Assembly: GCF_000237085.1 (NCBI RefSeq) | Contig: NC_016627.1 | Coordinates: 4,216,118-4,280,117, forward strand | DNA: 64,000 nt | Direction: 5' to 3' | From: Acetivibrio clariflavus DSM 19732 | Lineage (GTDB): Bacteria > Bacillota > Clostridia > Acetivibrionales > Acetivibrionaceae | In this document: positions 26,780-38,266 of the stretch, piece by piece | Position numbering within the stretch: position 1 is the first letter of the stretch | Layout of the letters: each line of letters starts with the position of its first letter | Notes under the pieces: generated by a model | The model's input: only the letters and a program-made list of their open reading frames with translations | Told to the model about the DNA's origin: nothing | The model's database searches: none | Position numbers and translations under genes: made by a program

Positions 26780-26834
26780 TTTTCCGCACCTCTTTGCTAC
26801 ATAGCAGTCATTATTAATCCACTACTTCTTTGCC

Positions 26835-27065
26835 TTATCTATTTCTGAGGTCATACCTGATTTTTATAGTCGAACTATAACCGCTGGGAGTAGTATGTAA
26901 AACTTCATCACCAGGCATCATTTTCTCATACATAATCCTGCATATCTGCGGCATCCTGTTTTTCATACCCATCTGCTTATGAATATCCCCTGAAACCAAA
27001 TCAATATAGTCCTCGCCTCGCAATTTTGCTTCCTGTAACAATTTTTCTATATACTGCCTTACACC
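26835..27065 (-). pseudogene. C-terminal fragment of an accessory protein cut by IS21
   Basis: The minus-strand frame is open from the IS edge and encodes GVRQYIEKLLQEAKL, then DYIDLVSGDIHKQMGMKNRM and DEVLHTTPSGYSST. This is the C-terminal tail of a larger protein with a conserved GDIHKxMGxKNRMP segment. The rest of the gene is not found on the other side of the IS, so insertion was accompanied by loss. I cannot name the parent. Confidence 0.6.
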
Positions 27066-27284
27066 GTTTGAAACTGCGATTTTTCGCGCGTGACCCCCCG
27101 CCCGTTTCCGGGATGAAAAGTGGTAGAGATTTAGACCCCCCTACCCTATAAACTGCAGAAAATCTCAAAAGTTAAGCAGTTCTTTGAATTTCGTGAGATT
27201 TTTTGCATCTATTTTAAGCCGTTTTTCGGCATTGTTTTCAAACGAGGTATTTGCCCCTGTTAAAAAAGAAGTGAGTGTTTTTAT

Positions 27285-27971
27285 TTACTTGTCAGTCAGA
27301 CGAACAATTTGACAATTGACCGTCATTCTGTCCAATAAAGTCTGGCAAAGGTGCTTGTCTTCAACTGCATCTATCCATGCTGACAGTTCACGATTGGTTA
27401 TAAAAATAATGCTTCTGGCTTCATTAAGAAAGGTAACTGCCCGGTAGAAAACCTGCAGTTCTGCCCTGGTTGGTTCCACATAAAAGACATCATCAATAAT
27501 AATTAAGTCACATTCCTGCATATAAGAAAAGATCGCTTCTGCTTTTGGACTTGTGGCCTTCTTTTCTGCTACTGCGATAAAATTATCAAAAGGCGCATAA
27601 TAGGTTTTATGTCCATTATCGATCGCTGTTTCTCCAAGATGAACTGCAAGACTAGTTTTACCTGTCCCGCATTTACCAAGCAGAATAACGTTTTGTTCTT
27701 CATTGAGCCACATCAGATGGTATAATTGTTTTATCTGCCATTCCAAACCTTTGTTTAAATTCGATAATTCAAATACCTTGTTGGGAAGTTTGCTTGCCCT
27801 TCTTAGCTTGATCTGTTTTTGTCTGGCTCGTATCTCTAGTTCTTTATGTAATATCATCTGAAGATAATCTAGGTTGGACAGCTTCTCATCATTCAAATCA
27901 ATATATCCCCTTGCGATATTCCAAAGGTTGAGCTTTTGGGCCAATTCACGGATTTCTGTTATATCAGCCAT
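27285..27971 (-). CDS. istB: IS21 helper ATPase
   Basis: 228 residues. AAA+ ATPase related to DnaC: Walker A LLGKCGTGKTSLAVHL near residue 100 and Walker B DLIIIDDVFYVEPTRAEL. IstB stimulates transposition by IstA and helps choose the target. It overlaps the istA stop by 8 bp. It differs from copy B at only a few residues, so the two elements separated recently. Confidence 0.93.
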   Translation of the reverse strand: MADITEIRELAQKLNLWNIARGYIDLNDEKLSNLDYLQMILHKELEIRARQKQIKLRRASKLPNKVFELSNLNKGLEWQIKQLYHLMWLNEEQNVILLGKCGTGKTSLAVHLGETAIDNGHKTYYAPFDNFIAVAEKKATSPKAEAIFSYMQECDLIIIDDVFYVEPTRAELQVFYRAVTFLNEARSIIFITNRELSAWIDAVEDKHLCQTLLDRMTVNCQIVRLTDK

Positions 27972-29436
27972 CGATTTCCCTCCTTATTTCTTTACTCCTC
28001 GCCAAATGATTAAAATACTGCTGATTCGGCAAAAACTTCTTAGCTATATGCTCTCCGTACTGATACATGAGATAAGCCAAAAGCTCATAGGCACTGCAGC
28101 GTTCAGTATCAATGCAGTATTCTATTCCATCAAGCAATTGTCCAATTGTATAAAACCTTGTCATCCGGTATAATCGAATGCAATGTGTATTAAAATATTT
28201 CGACTGTTGCTGCTCCATCCGGCGAATGAATTCCTGAGCTATTTCGTATTCTGCAAAATATTGTTTTATGATGGTTAAAGAAACCCTGTCTCTGCTGTAA
28301 TTTTCTTCTGGTTTGAACAACTGCCCGGTATCTTCTGTGACTGGATATTTAGCCAATAAATCATTTGTTTCAGCATCATAGAACAAAAGCATTTCACCAT
28401 CATCTTCAATGCGAATGCGTTTATGAGCATCCATCATACCTGTATTAATCTGATAACGGTTGCCTTTATAATTTACCACTCCATCCTTATCAAAGGAGGC
28501 CACAGTGCTTGATACTTCGGAATAAGGTTTGACATGGAACAGGTATTTTTGCTCTTCCATGAACATTTCACGCGGCACTTTTCTGGTCACAGTATGTATT
28601 CGCCCGTTGCCTTCCCTATCTAACCATGCAAGGGCAGCACTGTTAAGGCAATCAATTCCGGTGTATATCCTGCCCTCAAGAAAACTTTGCTTTATGTATC
28701 CAATCACCTCTTCAACCTTGCCTTTACTTTGAGGATCTCTTGGTCTACATAGCGAAACACTGTAACCTATACGCTTAACATATTCTTCAAAGGCGGGTAC
28801 GAATATGATATTCCCCAGATTTTCACTGACTACATAGACACGGTCAAGGTCATAAAGAATAGTCTGCGTTCTTCCTCCAAAATATTGGAATGCATAGTTA
28901 TGAGCTTTAATGGCCGTTTTGGTTATAAAGGGATCCGGTGAAAAATAAACAAATTTCATTCTGCTATAACTCAGAACCATGCAAAAGAAATATATTCGTA
29001 CAATTCGCCCGTACATATCCTTAAGTTTGTATTGACCAAAATCCGCCTGCGCTTCATATCCCGGTGGAGAAATTTCACGGGGTGAGGTTTTACGTTTACT
29101 GGCATGCGGATACCCGTGCTGTTCCCTTAAGGCTTTCATATAGCGGTAGAATGTAGCTCGTTTAACTTGTAGATCAGGGAAGGCCTCCACCAATTTGAGA
29201 TAGATGTTTGTATCCCTCATTTGTGGACAAATTTTCAAATGTTCCAGTATGTACTGACGGTAGTTATCCATGTGGTACCTTTCCTTTTCAGCTTCCCTTA
29301 CATAATCTTCTTCGCTCATATTCCAGTATTTGCTGACAGAAGAATAGGTTATCCCCAGTGCTTTTGCGGTTTTTGTCTGAGCAAGTCCAAGTGCTTTGTA
29401 CTCCAGGATTTTTCGGTATTGCTCGATTCCAATCAT
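27964..29436 (-). CDS. istA: IS21 transposase
   Basis: 490 residues. An N-terminal helix-turn-helix (TKTAKALGITYSSVSKYWNM) and a second one around LQVKRATFYRYMKAL precede an rve-type DDE core: EAQADFGQY gives the first Asp, YDLDRVYV lies near the second, and PQSKGKVE supplies the Glu. It binds the multiple end repeats and joins ends to target. Full length for the family; almost identical to the copy at 46901. Confidence 0.94.
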   Translation of the reverse strand: MIGIEQYRKILEYKALGLAQTKTAKALGITYSSVSKYWNMSEEDYVREAEKERYHMDNYRQYILEHLKICPQMRDTNIYLKLVEAFPDLQVKRATFYRYMKALREQHGYPHASKRKTSPREISPPGYEAQADFGQYKLKDMYGRIVRIYFFCMVLSYSRMKFVYFSPDPFITKTAIKAHNYAFQYFGGRTQTILYDLDRVYVVSENLGNIIFVPAFEEYVKRIGYSVSLCRPRDPQSKGKVEEVIGYIKQSFLEGRIYTGIDCLNSAALAWLDREGNGRIHTVTRKVPREMFMEEQKYLFHVKPYSEVSSTVASFDKDGVVNYKGNRYQINTGMMDAHKRIRIEDDGEMLLFYDAETNDLLAKYPVTEDTGQLFKPEENYSRDRVSLTIIKQYFAEYEIAQEFIRRMEQQQSKYFNTHCIRLYRMTRFYTIGQLLDGIEYCIDTERCSAYELLAYLMYQYGEHIAKKFLPNQQYFNHLARSKEIRREIDG

Positions 29437-29599
29437 TTTTGATTTCCTCCTTTGGTTTTTGTGTTATTAAAGTCATAATACCTATATTAGTACAAGCATA
29501 GGCATCACCTCCTTGTTAGGAGTCTATAAACCAGACTTAATTATATAAACAAAAAACACCCATCGGGTGTTCTTGTAAAAAATCTAAAAAATGATAATT

Positions 29600-30691
29600 T
29601 TATTTTTCATTTTGCAATCTTGATATCCATCGTGCAAAGGGTTCTCTATGTCGTTCATACCACTGGCTCGTAGCTAAAAACTTCATCCCGTTGAACTCAA
29701 AAATTTCTTTCCAGTACCGACCATAAATTCCATCCTTAATTTGAGCTGAAATATCTTCATTGTCTTTATACTTTTTAAGAAGCGGGTAATCTATTCCCAA
29801 TACTTCTTTCGACCATTGCTTTGACTGCATTTCACTTATTTCTTTATCAGTAAAACGATATTGATGGTTTGATAGCTCCCTAAGGGTTTGACGAACATAT
29901 TTTCCAATTCTCGTTTCGTCATGGTTTTCTCTTTGGTCTGGATTGTATTCATCATTTGCTTTATCACTTTTATGTAAAGGGGTGTAATCTGCTCGTAGAT
30001 ATACGTAATAATCGGTTAATTTTATATCGAATTTCCTTAGAAGTTTTCTGATAAGATTTCTTATACTGTTGGCACTTAAGTTAGTCCAGACATATATGTC
30101 TATGTTCTTCATTTTTTCATTTTTTCTATCGACATATTTTCTGCTAAAGTAGGAAACCTTTCTTCCTTTCATAACGGGATCATCAATAAACTCACTAAAC
30201 TTAGTGGCATCTATCTCTGCCAACAAATCACATGTTTGCAGCAGCAAATCCTTCCAATCTTTAGCTGTATATCGATTATTATTAAATGAAAAAGCGACCA
30301 CCTTTTTATGGGTAAAATCTTCATAAAGGGTATGAGGAATGGAAGAATCAACGATATAATCCGAATAATTTGGTATAGTTTTCTGTTCATCTATTTCGTC
30401 GAGTTCTTCATCAATTTCGTCATCATCGGCCTCTGCATCTATGTTGAGCAAAGATGTATACTCATTGATTGTCTCCTGAATTGTTGACACTGTTTTAGAA
30501 AACTCCCATAATTCCATTCCTTTGTCAAATTCCTTATTCTTATGGAATTCTGCAATTGACTTATTTGTGCTGCTCATCAGTCCATCCAGAGCAAGGTTTA
30601 GCAAATCCAACGCATCAGAAATTTCAGTTGCATCCTTTGGAAAATACCGTTTAATAATTTCTATTATTCGGATTATATCGTCCTGTGACAT
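29600..30691 (-). CDS. Unknown protein at the end of the restriction operon
   Basis: 363 residues. N-terminal helical half, then a very acidic linker (EADDDEIDEELDEIDEQ, about residues 88-104) and a C-terminal half rich in Lys, Tyr and Trp with KWSKEVLGIDYPLLKKY-like patterns and YGRYWKEIFEFNGMKFL near the end. No nuclease, ATPase or methylase motif is visible. The start at 30691 has GGGGATGG upstream. It follows hsdR by 62 bp and shares direction, so it is likely the last gene of the operon and an accessory or effector; I assign no function. Confidence 0.6.
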   Translation of the reverse strand: MSQDDIIRIIEIIKRYFPKDATEISDALDLLNLALDGLMSSTNKSIAEFHKNKEFDKGMELWEFSKTVSTIQETINEYTSLLNIDAEADDDEIDEELDEIDEQKTIPNYSDYIVDSSIPHTLYEDFTHKKVVAFSFNNNRYTAKDWKDLLLQTCDLLAEIDATKFSEFIDDPVMKGRKVSYFSRKYVDRKNEKMKNIDIYVWTNLSANSIRNLIRKLLRKFDIKLTDYYVYLRADYTPLHKSDKANDEYNPDQRENHDETRIGKYVRQTLRELSNHQYRFTDKEISEMQSKQWSKEVLGIDYPLLKKYKDNEDISAQIKDGIYGRYWKEIFEFNGMKFLATSQWYERHREPFARWISRLQNEK

Positions 30692-30753
30692 TTTACACCA
30701 TCCCCTCTTAATTATAATTTTAACTTATATTCACCATAAAACTATAATTATTA

Positions 30754-33700
30754 CTATATGTCAAAACTATCCTCCGCTACTTTTGGCAGATCTTCTTTTT
30801 CAAGCTGGTACTGATACCTAACCCCGGAACTCTCGTTTTGACACATAAGCTTGGCCTGTTCCATTACGATTTCTACAGCCTTTGGTGTTTTGTCCGGAGG
30901 ATAACCATAGCGCTTAAGCAGCCTCTTTATAATCATTTTCATCTTTGCTTGAACGCTGGCACGTATAGACCAGTCAATGCTTATGTTCTTACGTATTGCT
31001 TCAGTCAAGTCCCTGGCTATTTGCTTGAGGATATCGTCACCCATAACCTCTTTTGCAGACTCATTTTCAGCGAGGGCATCGTAAAATGCCAGTTCATCTT
31101 CAGTAAGGCCTGTGTTTTCTCCACGCTTATGTGCTTCATTAATTTCCTTTGCAAGCTGTATAAGCTCCAGAATAACCTGAGTGGTTTCTATTGTGCGATT
31201 CTGGTACTTTCTGATGGCATTCTCCAATAGTTCTGAAAATTTTCTGGACTGAACTAGGTTCCGTTTTGAGAATGTCTTAATTTTGCCCTTAAGTAATCTA
31301 TTAAGAAGTTCGACAGCAAGGTTACGCTGTTTCATGTTACGCACTTCTTCCAGGAACTCATCTGAGAGTATAGCAATATTCGGCTTGTTTAGCCCAACGG
31401 CATCCAAGACATCGATAACCTCATTGCTGGATATTGATTTGGAAACAAGTTGGTTAAGTTGTGCTTCAATTTCTGCAGCAGTTTTCTTCCTGGAATTTTC
31501 GGGTATAAGCTTGATAATACCGGATTTAACCGCTTTATGGAAACCTACCTCAAGATTCAATTTCTCAGCAATATCAGTAGTCGCGCAAAGGGAGTAAGCT
31601 CTTGACAGCTCACTGACCAGCTTAAGATAATCGTTTTTGCGCTCCTCGCGCAATCCGATGATGTAGTCGATTGTTTCAACAATGGCAGACATTCTTTCGG
31701 AAGCAGAGCCGGTAAAGAACTTCTGATAATCATGACCATGAAGTAATTCCTTAATCAGTTCATACTTTTCAACAAGGACTGCCGCTGCCACTTCAGTGTC
31801 AACACCAGTCTTTTCCCTGTCGCTTTCGGTATAATCATTGAGTGCATTCTTAAGATTTTCGGCAATGCCGATGTAGTCTACAATCAATCCTCCCTGCTTC
31901 TCTTTGAATACACGGTTAACGCGGGCGATAGCCTGCATAAGATTGTGTCCCTGCATGGGTTTGTCGATATACATGGTGTGCATGCTGGGCACATCAAAGC
32001 CTGTCAGCCACATGTCTCGCACAATGACCAGCTTCAGTTCATCCTTGTTGTCCTTCATTCGTTTGGCGATACGCTCCCTGGTAGCTTTGGTACCAATGAA
32101 AGGCTGCCATTCCTTTGGGTCGGAAGAACTTCCGGTCATGACCACCTTGATAACACCTTTGTCAATATCGTCTGAATGCCATTCGGGACGCAGTTCAACA
32201 ATGGCTTTATATAAGTCAATTGCAATTCTACGTGACATAACCACGATCATACCCTTGCCCACTTCTGTTTCCTGTGCGGCAAGGCGCTTTTCAAAGTGCT
32301 CCACGATGTCTTTGGCAATGGCTTTAACCCGTTGCTCGGCGCCAACGATGGCTTCAAGTCTTGACCATTTGGTCTTAAGCTTTTCTTTCTGGGTATATTC
32401 CTGATATTCGGTGATTTCTTCGTATTCATCGTCAATAACAGGCTTAAGCTCATCGGGCAGTTCCAGCTTCGCTATCCGGCTTTCATAGAATATGCGTACC
32501 GTTGTTCCATCCTCAACAGCCCTGGTCATATCGTAAATGTCGATATAATCGCCAAAAACTGCTCTGGTATCCTTGTCAGCAAGAGATATGGGTGTACCGG
32601 TAAATCCAATGAAAGACGCATTTGGAAGGGCATCACGCATATATTTTGCATAACCGTATTTTACATCAGCTTCTGTATCACCCTTAACAATTTCCGCCCT
32701 GAATCCGTATTGGCTTCGATGCGCTTCGTCAGCTATTACAATTACATTTTCCCGGTCTGTTAAAACTGGCACGCTGTCTCCTTTTTCTTCAGGAGCAAAT
32801 TTGTGTATGGTTGTAAAGATAATGCCTCCAGATTCCCTTGTCAGGAGCTTTCGAAGATCCGCTCTGTCCTGAGCCTGAACCGGTTCTTGGCGCAATAAAT
32901 CTTTTGATTTAGCAAAGGTGGAAAACAGTTGGTCGTCAAGGTCGTTACGATCAGTAATCACTACGATTGTAGGGTTGTTAAGTTCTTTTGACAAAACAAG
33001 CTTGCCAACATAGAAGACCATGGAAAGACTTTTACCACTTCCCTGGGTATGCCAAACAACACCGATTTTACGATCCCCTTCAGTGATGGCAGCTCTTATT
33101 GTACTCTCAACCGCCTTGTTAACAGCATGATACTGGTGGTAACCGGCAAGAATTTTATATGTGTCCTTCCCGTCAGTCTGGAACAGTATAAAGTTCTTAA
33201 TGATATCAAGAAGGCGTTCCTTATCAAACATACCTTTGATCAGGACTTCAAGCTGTGGGCGGCTTAAAGGTGCTATTTCATCCCCATCAATCGTCCTCCA
33301 CATCATGAACCGGTCTTCATCAGCAGTGATTGTGCCTGCTCTTGCATTAACTCCATCGGATATAACTGCAAAAGCATTATAAGTAAATAAAGATGGAATG
33401 GTGCTTATATAATTCTGGATCTGATTATATGCATCGGATATTTCTACATCCTCATTGGCCAAATTTTTCAGTTCGATAACTACAAGGGGGATACCATTTA
33501 CAAACACCACCACATCAGGACGCTTTTCAACTCTGTTTTCAATCACAGTAAACTGGTTAACAGCTAAAAAATCATTGTTCTCTGCTTTCTCAAAATCAAA
33601 AATCCTGACCTGTTTACTTACTATCCTGCCATCATTAGCTCTGAAGGTAGCATTCACTCCATCAGTGACCATCTTCTGAAAAAGATGATTATTGTCTATC

Positions 33701-33951
33701 AGAGCAGGATTAAGAGGTACAAGTATTTGATGCAGAGCGTCATCAAGAGCTTCCTGCGGTAAATCAGGATTTATGCGCTTTAAAGCATCTTTAAGACGTT
33801 CTTCCAGAATAACATCTGAATAATCAGAACGTTCAGGATAATCCCCACCAGGCGAGATATCAGGCGCAAAAATGGTTTCATAACCAAGTTCCTCAAACCA
33901 TTCCAATGCAGCCTGCTCCAATTCATCCTCATATATATTATGGCTCGGCAT
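30754..33951 (-). CDS. hsdR: Type I restriction endonuclease subunit R
   Basis: 1065 residues. N-terminal nuclease with [20 protein letters not shown] near residue 160 (Asp and E-x-K of the PD-(D/E)xK core). The motor follows: [12 protein letters not shown] (~residue 300), DEAHRSQYG (~405), FTGTP, and the helicase C domain with [20 protein letters not shown] and [15 protein letters not shown]. Together with HsdM and HsdS it would translocate DNA from unmodified sites and cut at a distance. Intact length; start supported by GGGGGAAACC before the ATG. It is 29 bp downstream of hsdS. Confidence 0.95.
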   Translation of the reverse strand: MPSHNIYEDELEQAALEWFEELGYETIFAPDISPGGDYPERSDYSDVILEERLKDALKRINPDLPQEALDDALHQILVPLNPALIDNNHLFQKMVTDGVNATFRANDGRIVSKQVRIFDFEKAENNDFLAVNQFTVIENRVEKRPDVVVFVNGIPLVVIELKNLANEDVEISDAYNQIQNYISTIPSLFTYNAFAVISDGVNARAGTITADEDRFMMWRTIDGDEIAPLSRPQLEVLIKGMFDKERLLDIIKNFILFQTDGKDTYKILAGYHQYHAVNKAVESTIRAAITEGDRKIGVVWHTQGSGKSLSMVFYVGKLVLSKELNNPTIVVITDRNDLDDQLFSTFAKSKDLLRQEPVQAQDRADLRKLLTRESGGIIFTTIHKFAPEEKGDSVPVLTDRENVIVIADEAHRSQYGFRAEIVKGDTEADVKYGYAKYMRDALPNASFIGFTGTPISLADKDTRAVFGDYIDIYDMTRAVEDGTTVRIFYESRIAKLELPDELKPVIDDEYEEITEYQEYTQKEKLKTKWSRLEAIVGAEQRVKAIAKDIVEHFEKRLAAQETEVGKGMIVVMSRRIAIDLYKAIVELRPEWHSDDIDKGVIKVVMTGSSSDPKEWQPFIGTKATRERIAKRMKDNKDELKLVIVRDMWLTGFDVPSMHTMYIDKPMQGHNLMQAIARVNRVFKEKQGGLIVDYIGIAENLKNALNDYTESDREKTGVDTEVAAAVLVEKYELIKELLHGHDYQKFFTGSASERMSAIVETIDYIIGLREERKNDYLKLVSELSRAYSLCATTDIAEKLNLEVGFHKAVKSGIIKLIPENSRKKTAAEIEAQLNQLVSKSISSNEVIDVLDAVGLNKPNIAILSDEFLEEVRNMKQRNLAVELLNRLLKGKIKTFSKRNLVQSRKFSELLENAIRKYQNRTIETTQVILELIQLAKEINEAHKRGENTGLTEDELAFYDALAENESAKEVMGDDILKQIARDLTEAIRKNISIDWSIRASVQAKMKMIIKRLLKRYGYPPDKTPKAVEIVMEQAKLMCQNESSGVRYQYQLEKEDLPKVAEDSFDI

Positions 33952-33980
33952 AAGGTTTCCCCCTTTCTATCGCATCAAAC

Positions 33981-35216
33981 TCATACAACCTCTTCCACTG
34001 GCACTCTTATTTCACCGCTAATTAACTTAGGGAGTAGAGTGTCGCGAATAGCAATCAAGATCTGACTCTCATTTGCATTTCTATGTATTTGGTCTGAAAT
34101 GCTTTCCATAAGCATATCGAATGATGACATGGTTTTTTCATCAGGAACAATAATCTTATATTTAATAACATGTGTTACCTTTATGCTCGGTTGAACTGAT
34201 CCTATATTATACGATAATAAATCTCCTTTACTGTACTGTAAGTATTGATATAAGTAACAGGGTGAAATACCGTTACTTCGAAACGCAACTACATTTTGAG
34301 CTATACAACCTTTATTTCCATAAAACATCTTCATTTCGGCTATACTTCCTACTGTAGAAATCAAGATATCAAGATGTTTTGGATGTCCGCTTCTAAACCA
34401 ACTATCATAAATTTCTTTTTCCACATATTTCGTGCAATTACTATAATCAATTACTCTTGATTCTCCAGATAATGCTCTTACATCAATTATAGGATATTCA
34501 GTCTTAACATCTGATAATGGCGGTGTTTTACCTCGATTGTCTACAATTTCAACAAAATCCCCAAGCATACCTACCTTCCACCCTTTTGGTATCGGGCCAA
34601 TTTCGCTTTCTTCAAACTCTCCATCCCTAAACGGCTCAAAATCCACAAACCAGGACTTAAATATTGCCTGTGCCATCTCTTCAAGGGTTTTGTTGATTTG
34701 GTTGTTAAGCTCGATCATGTCGTCAAGTGCCGATAGTGTGGCGGCGATGGCTTTTTGCTCGTGAAGGGGAGGAAGCATTATTTTATGTGATTGTAACACA
34801 TCCTGCTGAACTCTTTGCCTACCCGAAGTTCCAGTCATAGACTGTATAGCTTTATTCCTAAAATCTGGAGATATAGCTAAATAATAAACAAACATATCAT
34901 CAGTAATTTTTTCTTTTTTTCTCATTACTATAAATTCAGTTGAGCCAAATGCCACTTCATTGTCATCCAAAATGTTTACATAAGCGGTTTTACCATTCTC
35001 TAGACATGGTGTAATCCGAGCAAATAATGTATCACCATTTCGAAATTTACTACCTCCTGTAAATTTGGAGAGTTCATAATTCGCAATTTTCCTTGTAAAT
35101 GGTTCTAGTTGTTCCATAGCAATCTTTTTTGCGATTTCTCCCTTTTTTAATGACTCACTTGGATTAAATGATATAACCTCACCAATCCTTACCTCTCTCC
35201 AATCACTAAAACTCAC
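33981..35216 (-). CDS. hsdS: Type I restriction specificity subunit S
   Basis: 411 residues. Two target-recognition domains (about 1-140 and 215-380) separated and ended by coiled-coil regions; the first ends LPPLHEQKAIAATLSALDDM and continues NNQINKTLEEMAQAIFKSWF, the second begins IGPIPKGWKVGMLGDFVEIV. It dictates the bipartite DNA site. Its ATG overlaps the rhuM stop by 4 bp. Both halves look complete. Confidence 0.94.
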   Translation of the reverse strand: MSFSDWREVRIGEVISFNPSESLKKGEIAKKIAMEQLEPFTRKIANYELSKFTGGSKFRNGDTLFARITPCLENGKTAYVNILDDNEVAFGSTEFIVMRKKEKITDDMFVYYLAISPDFRNKAIQSMTGTSGRQRVQQDVLQSHKIMLPPLHEQKAIAATLSALDDMIELNNQINKTLEEMAQAIFKSWFVDFEPFRDGEFEESEIGPIPKGWKVGMLGDFVEIVDNRGKTPPLSDVKTEYPIIDVRALSGESRVIDYSNCTKYVEKEIYDSWFRSGHPKHLDILISTVGSIAEMKMFYGNKGCIAQNVVAFRSNGISPCYLYQYLQYSKGDLLSYNIGSVQPSIKVTHVIKYKIIVPDEKTMSSFDMLMESISDQIHRNANESQILIAIRDTLLPKLISGEIRVPVEEVV

Positions 35217-36241
35217 ACACCATCACCTCCGCTGCTCTTTTTCTTACCTGTCAGCATTTTTGCCGTCTTGTCTATGCTCTCCAAAAAGTGCCTTTCCACC
35301 GCTGAAAGCTCGTTTTTGGTCCGTTCCTTATATTTTTCATACTCTTCTATCGCCTTTTGAGTAGCTTGCTGATGACTGATTCTTCCTGCATGAGTCAGAA
35401 TCTCATTGTCACTCATTTTGAGAAACTCATCCAGTTTTTTTACCCAGTCAACCATGTACATTGGTTTTCTGCGCATTGCCTGAAGCTCGGCAAATTCGAT
35501 ATAAGCATTGACAATGCGGTTAAGTATCGCCAGTTCATCTTCTGTAAGGTAGTTTTTTGCAATCAAAGCTTCCGTTTTAGTTGGCTTTGAACCTGTAAAA
35601 TTGGTCATTCCCATAAAAGGCTTATTGCCATCTGCTCTCAAATATACAATTTCAGCCGCTGTATGTCCATGAGCTGCCCAGTGCATTTTATTCTGAACCG
35701 TTTGAAAAAACTGCTGTGAAATTGCCGCATCGGGTGAATAGTCAATACTGGTTGCATAGATGTCTAAAATCTTCCGATAAAATACTTTCTCACTGGAGCG
35801 GATATCCCGGATACGCTCCAATAATTCCTCAAAATAATTACCGCCGCCTGCTCTTTTGAGCAGATCATCATTCATCGCAAAACCTTTTATTATGTATTCC
35901 TTTAATCTTTGGGTAGCCCAAATTCTGAATTGCGTACCTCTGTGGGACTTGACACGGTAGCCTACGGAGATTATGACATCCAGATTATAATAGTCCACAT
36001 TATAGGTTTTTCCGTCTGCAGCAGTTGTTGCAAAATTTGCAACAACTGATTTTTCGTCCAACTCACCTTCAGAAAAAATATTCTTGATGTGACGTGAAAT
36101 AACAGACTTATCTCGTTGAAACAGCTCCGCCATCTGATTCAATGAAAGCCAAACTGTTTCGTCCTCCATTCTTACTTCAATTTTCGTTTTCCCATCTTCA
36201 GTCTGGTACATTAAAAATTCAGTATTATCGTTAAAAGTCAT
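35213..36241 (-). CDS. rhuM: RhuM family protein
   Basis: 342 residues from an ATG at 36241 that overlaps the hsdM stop. N-terminal part shows [27 protein letters not shown], a DNA-binding-like helix-turn-helix, then [31 protein letters not shown], the RhuM signature. The C-terminal half contains a Fic/DOC-like or death-on-curing-style helical region without a clear active site. RhuM genes are repeatedly found inside type I restriction operons and pathogenicity islands; their role is not known. Here the gene is translationally coupled to both hsdM and hsdS. Confidence 0.9.
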   Translation of the reverse strand: MTFNDNTEFLMYQTEDGKTKIEVRMEDETVWLSLNQMAELFQRDKSVISRHIKNIFSEGELDEKSVVANFATTAADGKTYNVDYYNLDVIISVGYRVKSHRGTQFRIWATQRLKEYIIKGFAMNDDLLKRAGGGNYFEELLERIRDIRSSEKVFYRKILDIYATSIDYSPDAAISQQFFQTVQNKMHWAAHGHTAAEIVYLRADGNKPFMGMTNFTGSKPTKTEALIAKNYLTEDELAILNRIVNAYIEFAELQAMRRKPMYMVDWVKKLDEFLKMSDNEILTHAGRISHQQATQKAIEEYEKYKERTKNELSAVERHFLESIDKTAKMLTGKKKSSGGDGV

Positions 36242-37733
36242 AACCGATTGCCCCCAGTCTTTTGCGGATTTCGTCTTCCAAAGACTTACGCTTTGCAAAC
36301 ATCTCTGCAAGTTCTCCGGTCAGCCTGGTCATCTTTTCATCGAAAGGCTCCCCGTCATCAGCTTTTTCCTCAATCCCCACATACCTACCGGGAGTAAGAA
36401 TATATTCATGGGAGCGAACTTCATCCAGAGTGGCAGATTTGCAAAATCCCTTGATATCCTCGTACCCTTCACCTTTTTTCCACCTATGGTAGGTGTCGGC
36501 TATATATTTTATCTCAGTTTCATAGTCTAGTTCTCTGTGCTTGCGGTCAATCATTGTCCCCATCTTACGGGCATCTATAAAAAGGATTTCGTTGCTGCGA
36601 TCCCGGCCATCGGATTTTTTGTTTCTTGTCAGGAACCACAGGCAAGCAGGAATGGTGACATTGTAGAAAAGATTGGGCGGCAGAGTGATGATACAGTCCA
36701 CCAACTTGTCCTCGATAATGTTCTTTCTTATTTCGGCTTCACTTGTTGTATTGGTGGACATGGCACCGTTGGCCATGACAAAGCCTGCTACCCCGTTCGG
36801 TGAAAGCTTGGAAATTATATGCTGTATCCAGGCATAGTTAGCATTTCCTGCCGGTGGCATGCCATACTTCCAGCGAACGTCATCAACAAGCCTGTTAGCT
36901 CCCCAGTCCTTGATGTTAAAGGGGGGATTTGCAAGTATATAATCCGCCTTCAGCATCTTATGAAGGTCATTGGAAAATGTATCTGCATCCCTTTCTCCGA
37001 GATTTCCGTCAATTCCTCGAATAGCAAGGTTCATCTTGCATAGACGCCATGTGGTAGCGGTATACTCCTGCCCAAATATATGGATATCATCCTTTCTTCC
37101 GCTATGCTCTTCAACAAATCTCTGGCTCTGCACAAACATACCACCGGACCCGCAACAGGGGTCATACACCCTGCCTTTATATGGTTCTATCATTTCAACA
37201 AGCAATTTTACAATTGAGGGCGGAGTATAGAATTCACCTTCCGAAGAGCCAAACTTACCAAGGAAATATTCATAAACCCTGCCAAGAACATCCTGTGCCC
37301 TTGCTTCTTTATCGCCAACTTTGAAGGAAAACAGGTCAATAAGCTCGCCGAGCTTGGTTTTGTCTATCTCCGGGCGGGCATAGTTTTTAGGAAGCACTCC
37401 TTTAAGAGAGGCGTTTTCCTTTTCAATCGCTATCATTGCTTCATCAATAATCTGTCCAATCGTTGGCTGTTTTGCATTTGCTTTTATATAATCCCAACGG
37501 GCCTCTTTCGGTACGTAAAAAACATTCACCTCAGTATAAGCATCTATATCTTCCTCAAAGCCTTCTCCTTCTGCAACCAGTTCATTATATCTCTCTTCAA
37601 AAGCATCGGAGATGTATTTAAGGAAAATGAGTCCCAGTACCACATGCTTATATTCCGATGCTTCAATGTTGCCGCGTAGTTTATCGGCCATTTCCCATAG
37701 ATTATTTTCAAAGCCCAAATTCACCGTTGCCAT
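36231..37733 (-). CDS. hsdM: Type I restriction-modification methyltransferase M
   Basis: 500 residues. N-terminal HsdM helical domain ([20 protein letters not shown]), then the N6-adenine methylase fold with [15 protein letters not shown] motif DPCCGSGG at residues 191-198 and catalytic NPPF at 269-272. It methylates adenine in the sequence read by HsdS. GAGGAGGTT lies upstream of the ATG. In contrast to the methylase-like protein at 38267 all catalytic motifs are present. Confidence 0.96.
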   Translation of the reverse strand: MATVNLGFENNLWEMADKLRGNIEASEYKHVVLGLIFLKYISDAFEERYNELVAEGEGFEEDIDAYTEVNVFYVPKEARWDYIKANAKQPTIGQIIDEAMIAIEKENASLKGVLPKNYARPEIDKTKLGELIDLFSFKVGDKEARAQDVLGRVYEYFLGKFGSSEGEFYTPPSIVKLLVEMIEPYKGRVYDPCCGSGGMFVQSQRFVEEHSGRKDDIHIFGQEYTATTWRLCKMNLAIRGIDGNLGERDADTFSNDLHKMLKADYILANPPFNIKDWGANRLVDDVRWKYGMPPAGNANYAWIQHIISKLSPNGVAGFVMANGAMSTNTTSEAEIRKNIIEDKLVDCIITLPPNLFYNVTIPACLWFLTRNKKSDGRDRSNEILFIDARKMGTMIDRKHRELDYETEIKYIADTYHRWKKGEGYEDIKGFCKSATLDEVRSHEYILTPGRYVGIEEKADDGEPFDEKMTRLTGELAEMFAKRKSLEDEIRKRLGAIGYDF

Positions 37734-37752
37734 ATTTTATATAACCTCCTCA

Positions 37753-38259
37753 TCAAACACTTGCTTTATCCAAAAAATACTTATTAAAATCTTTGTAGAT
37801 CTGTATTCCTTGATTTTCACTTCTGGCAGTACCATAGCAATTCATATATGGGCTCCCTTTTTTATGTACAACTGAAATTCTTCGTTCTCTATTGACTGAA
37901 TCGTTTCCCAGACACATCAGCCCACCATCGTAATCCAATACAGCGACCTCATTCTCTTTCATATTAGTATCAGTACAAACCAATACAAAGTAATGTTTTC
38001 GATTTTGCTCAAGAAAGTCCTTAAGTATATCCATTTCTTTTTTTGTAAACAGTACATCCCACTTTCTTGTGCTTTTTCTATCGCTAAATTTGCATATGGT
38101 TGAGTATTTGATATACACTTTGTAATCGCCAAGATTTGTACTGAACTTTACTATTTTACTTTTCTCTCCTGCCTCAAACAAAGCTGGTGAAATACCGTTA
38201 GAAATAAGGTAGGATAAAAACGCCCCACAGAAATAATCGATTTTCTTAACCATTACCAT
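37753..38259 (-). CDS. Unknown 168-residue protein between two type I-like genes
   Basis: 168 residues. Contains YKVYIKYSTICKFSDRKSTRKWDVLFTKKEMDILKDF, then HYFVLVCTD and NEVAVLDYDGGLMCLG. The order of beta strands and the KWDVLF/VLVCTD pattern suggest a compact alpha/beta domain, possibly nuclease-like, but I see no secure catalytic motif. It starts 7 bp after the methylase-S fusion and ends 19 bp before hsdM, so it belongs to the same operon. I do not recognise the family. Confidence 0.62.
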   Translation of the reverse strand: MVMVKKIDYFCGAFLSYLISNGISPALFEAGEKSKIVKFSTNLGDYKVYIKYSTICKFSDRKSTRKWDVLFTKKEMDILKDFLEQNRKHYFVLVCTDTNMKENEVAVLDYDGGLMCLGNDSVNRERRISVVHKKGSPYMNCYGTARSENQGIQIYKDFNKYFLDKASV

Positions 38260-38266
38260 CGACTCC

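Larger units (their letters stand above)
27066..29575 (-). mobile_element. IS21-family element, copy A
   Basis: Carries istA and istB in the usual overlapping order. The left edge is set where similarity with copy B (46005) starts, at GTTTGAAACTGCG; both left ends contain the 80-bp module also found at 12038. On the right the similarity ends at a hairpin AACACCCATCGGGTGTT. I see no convincing target duplication, so exact ends are approximate. Confidence 0.82.
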
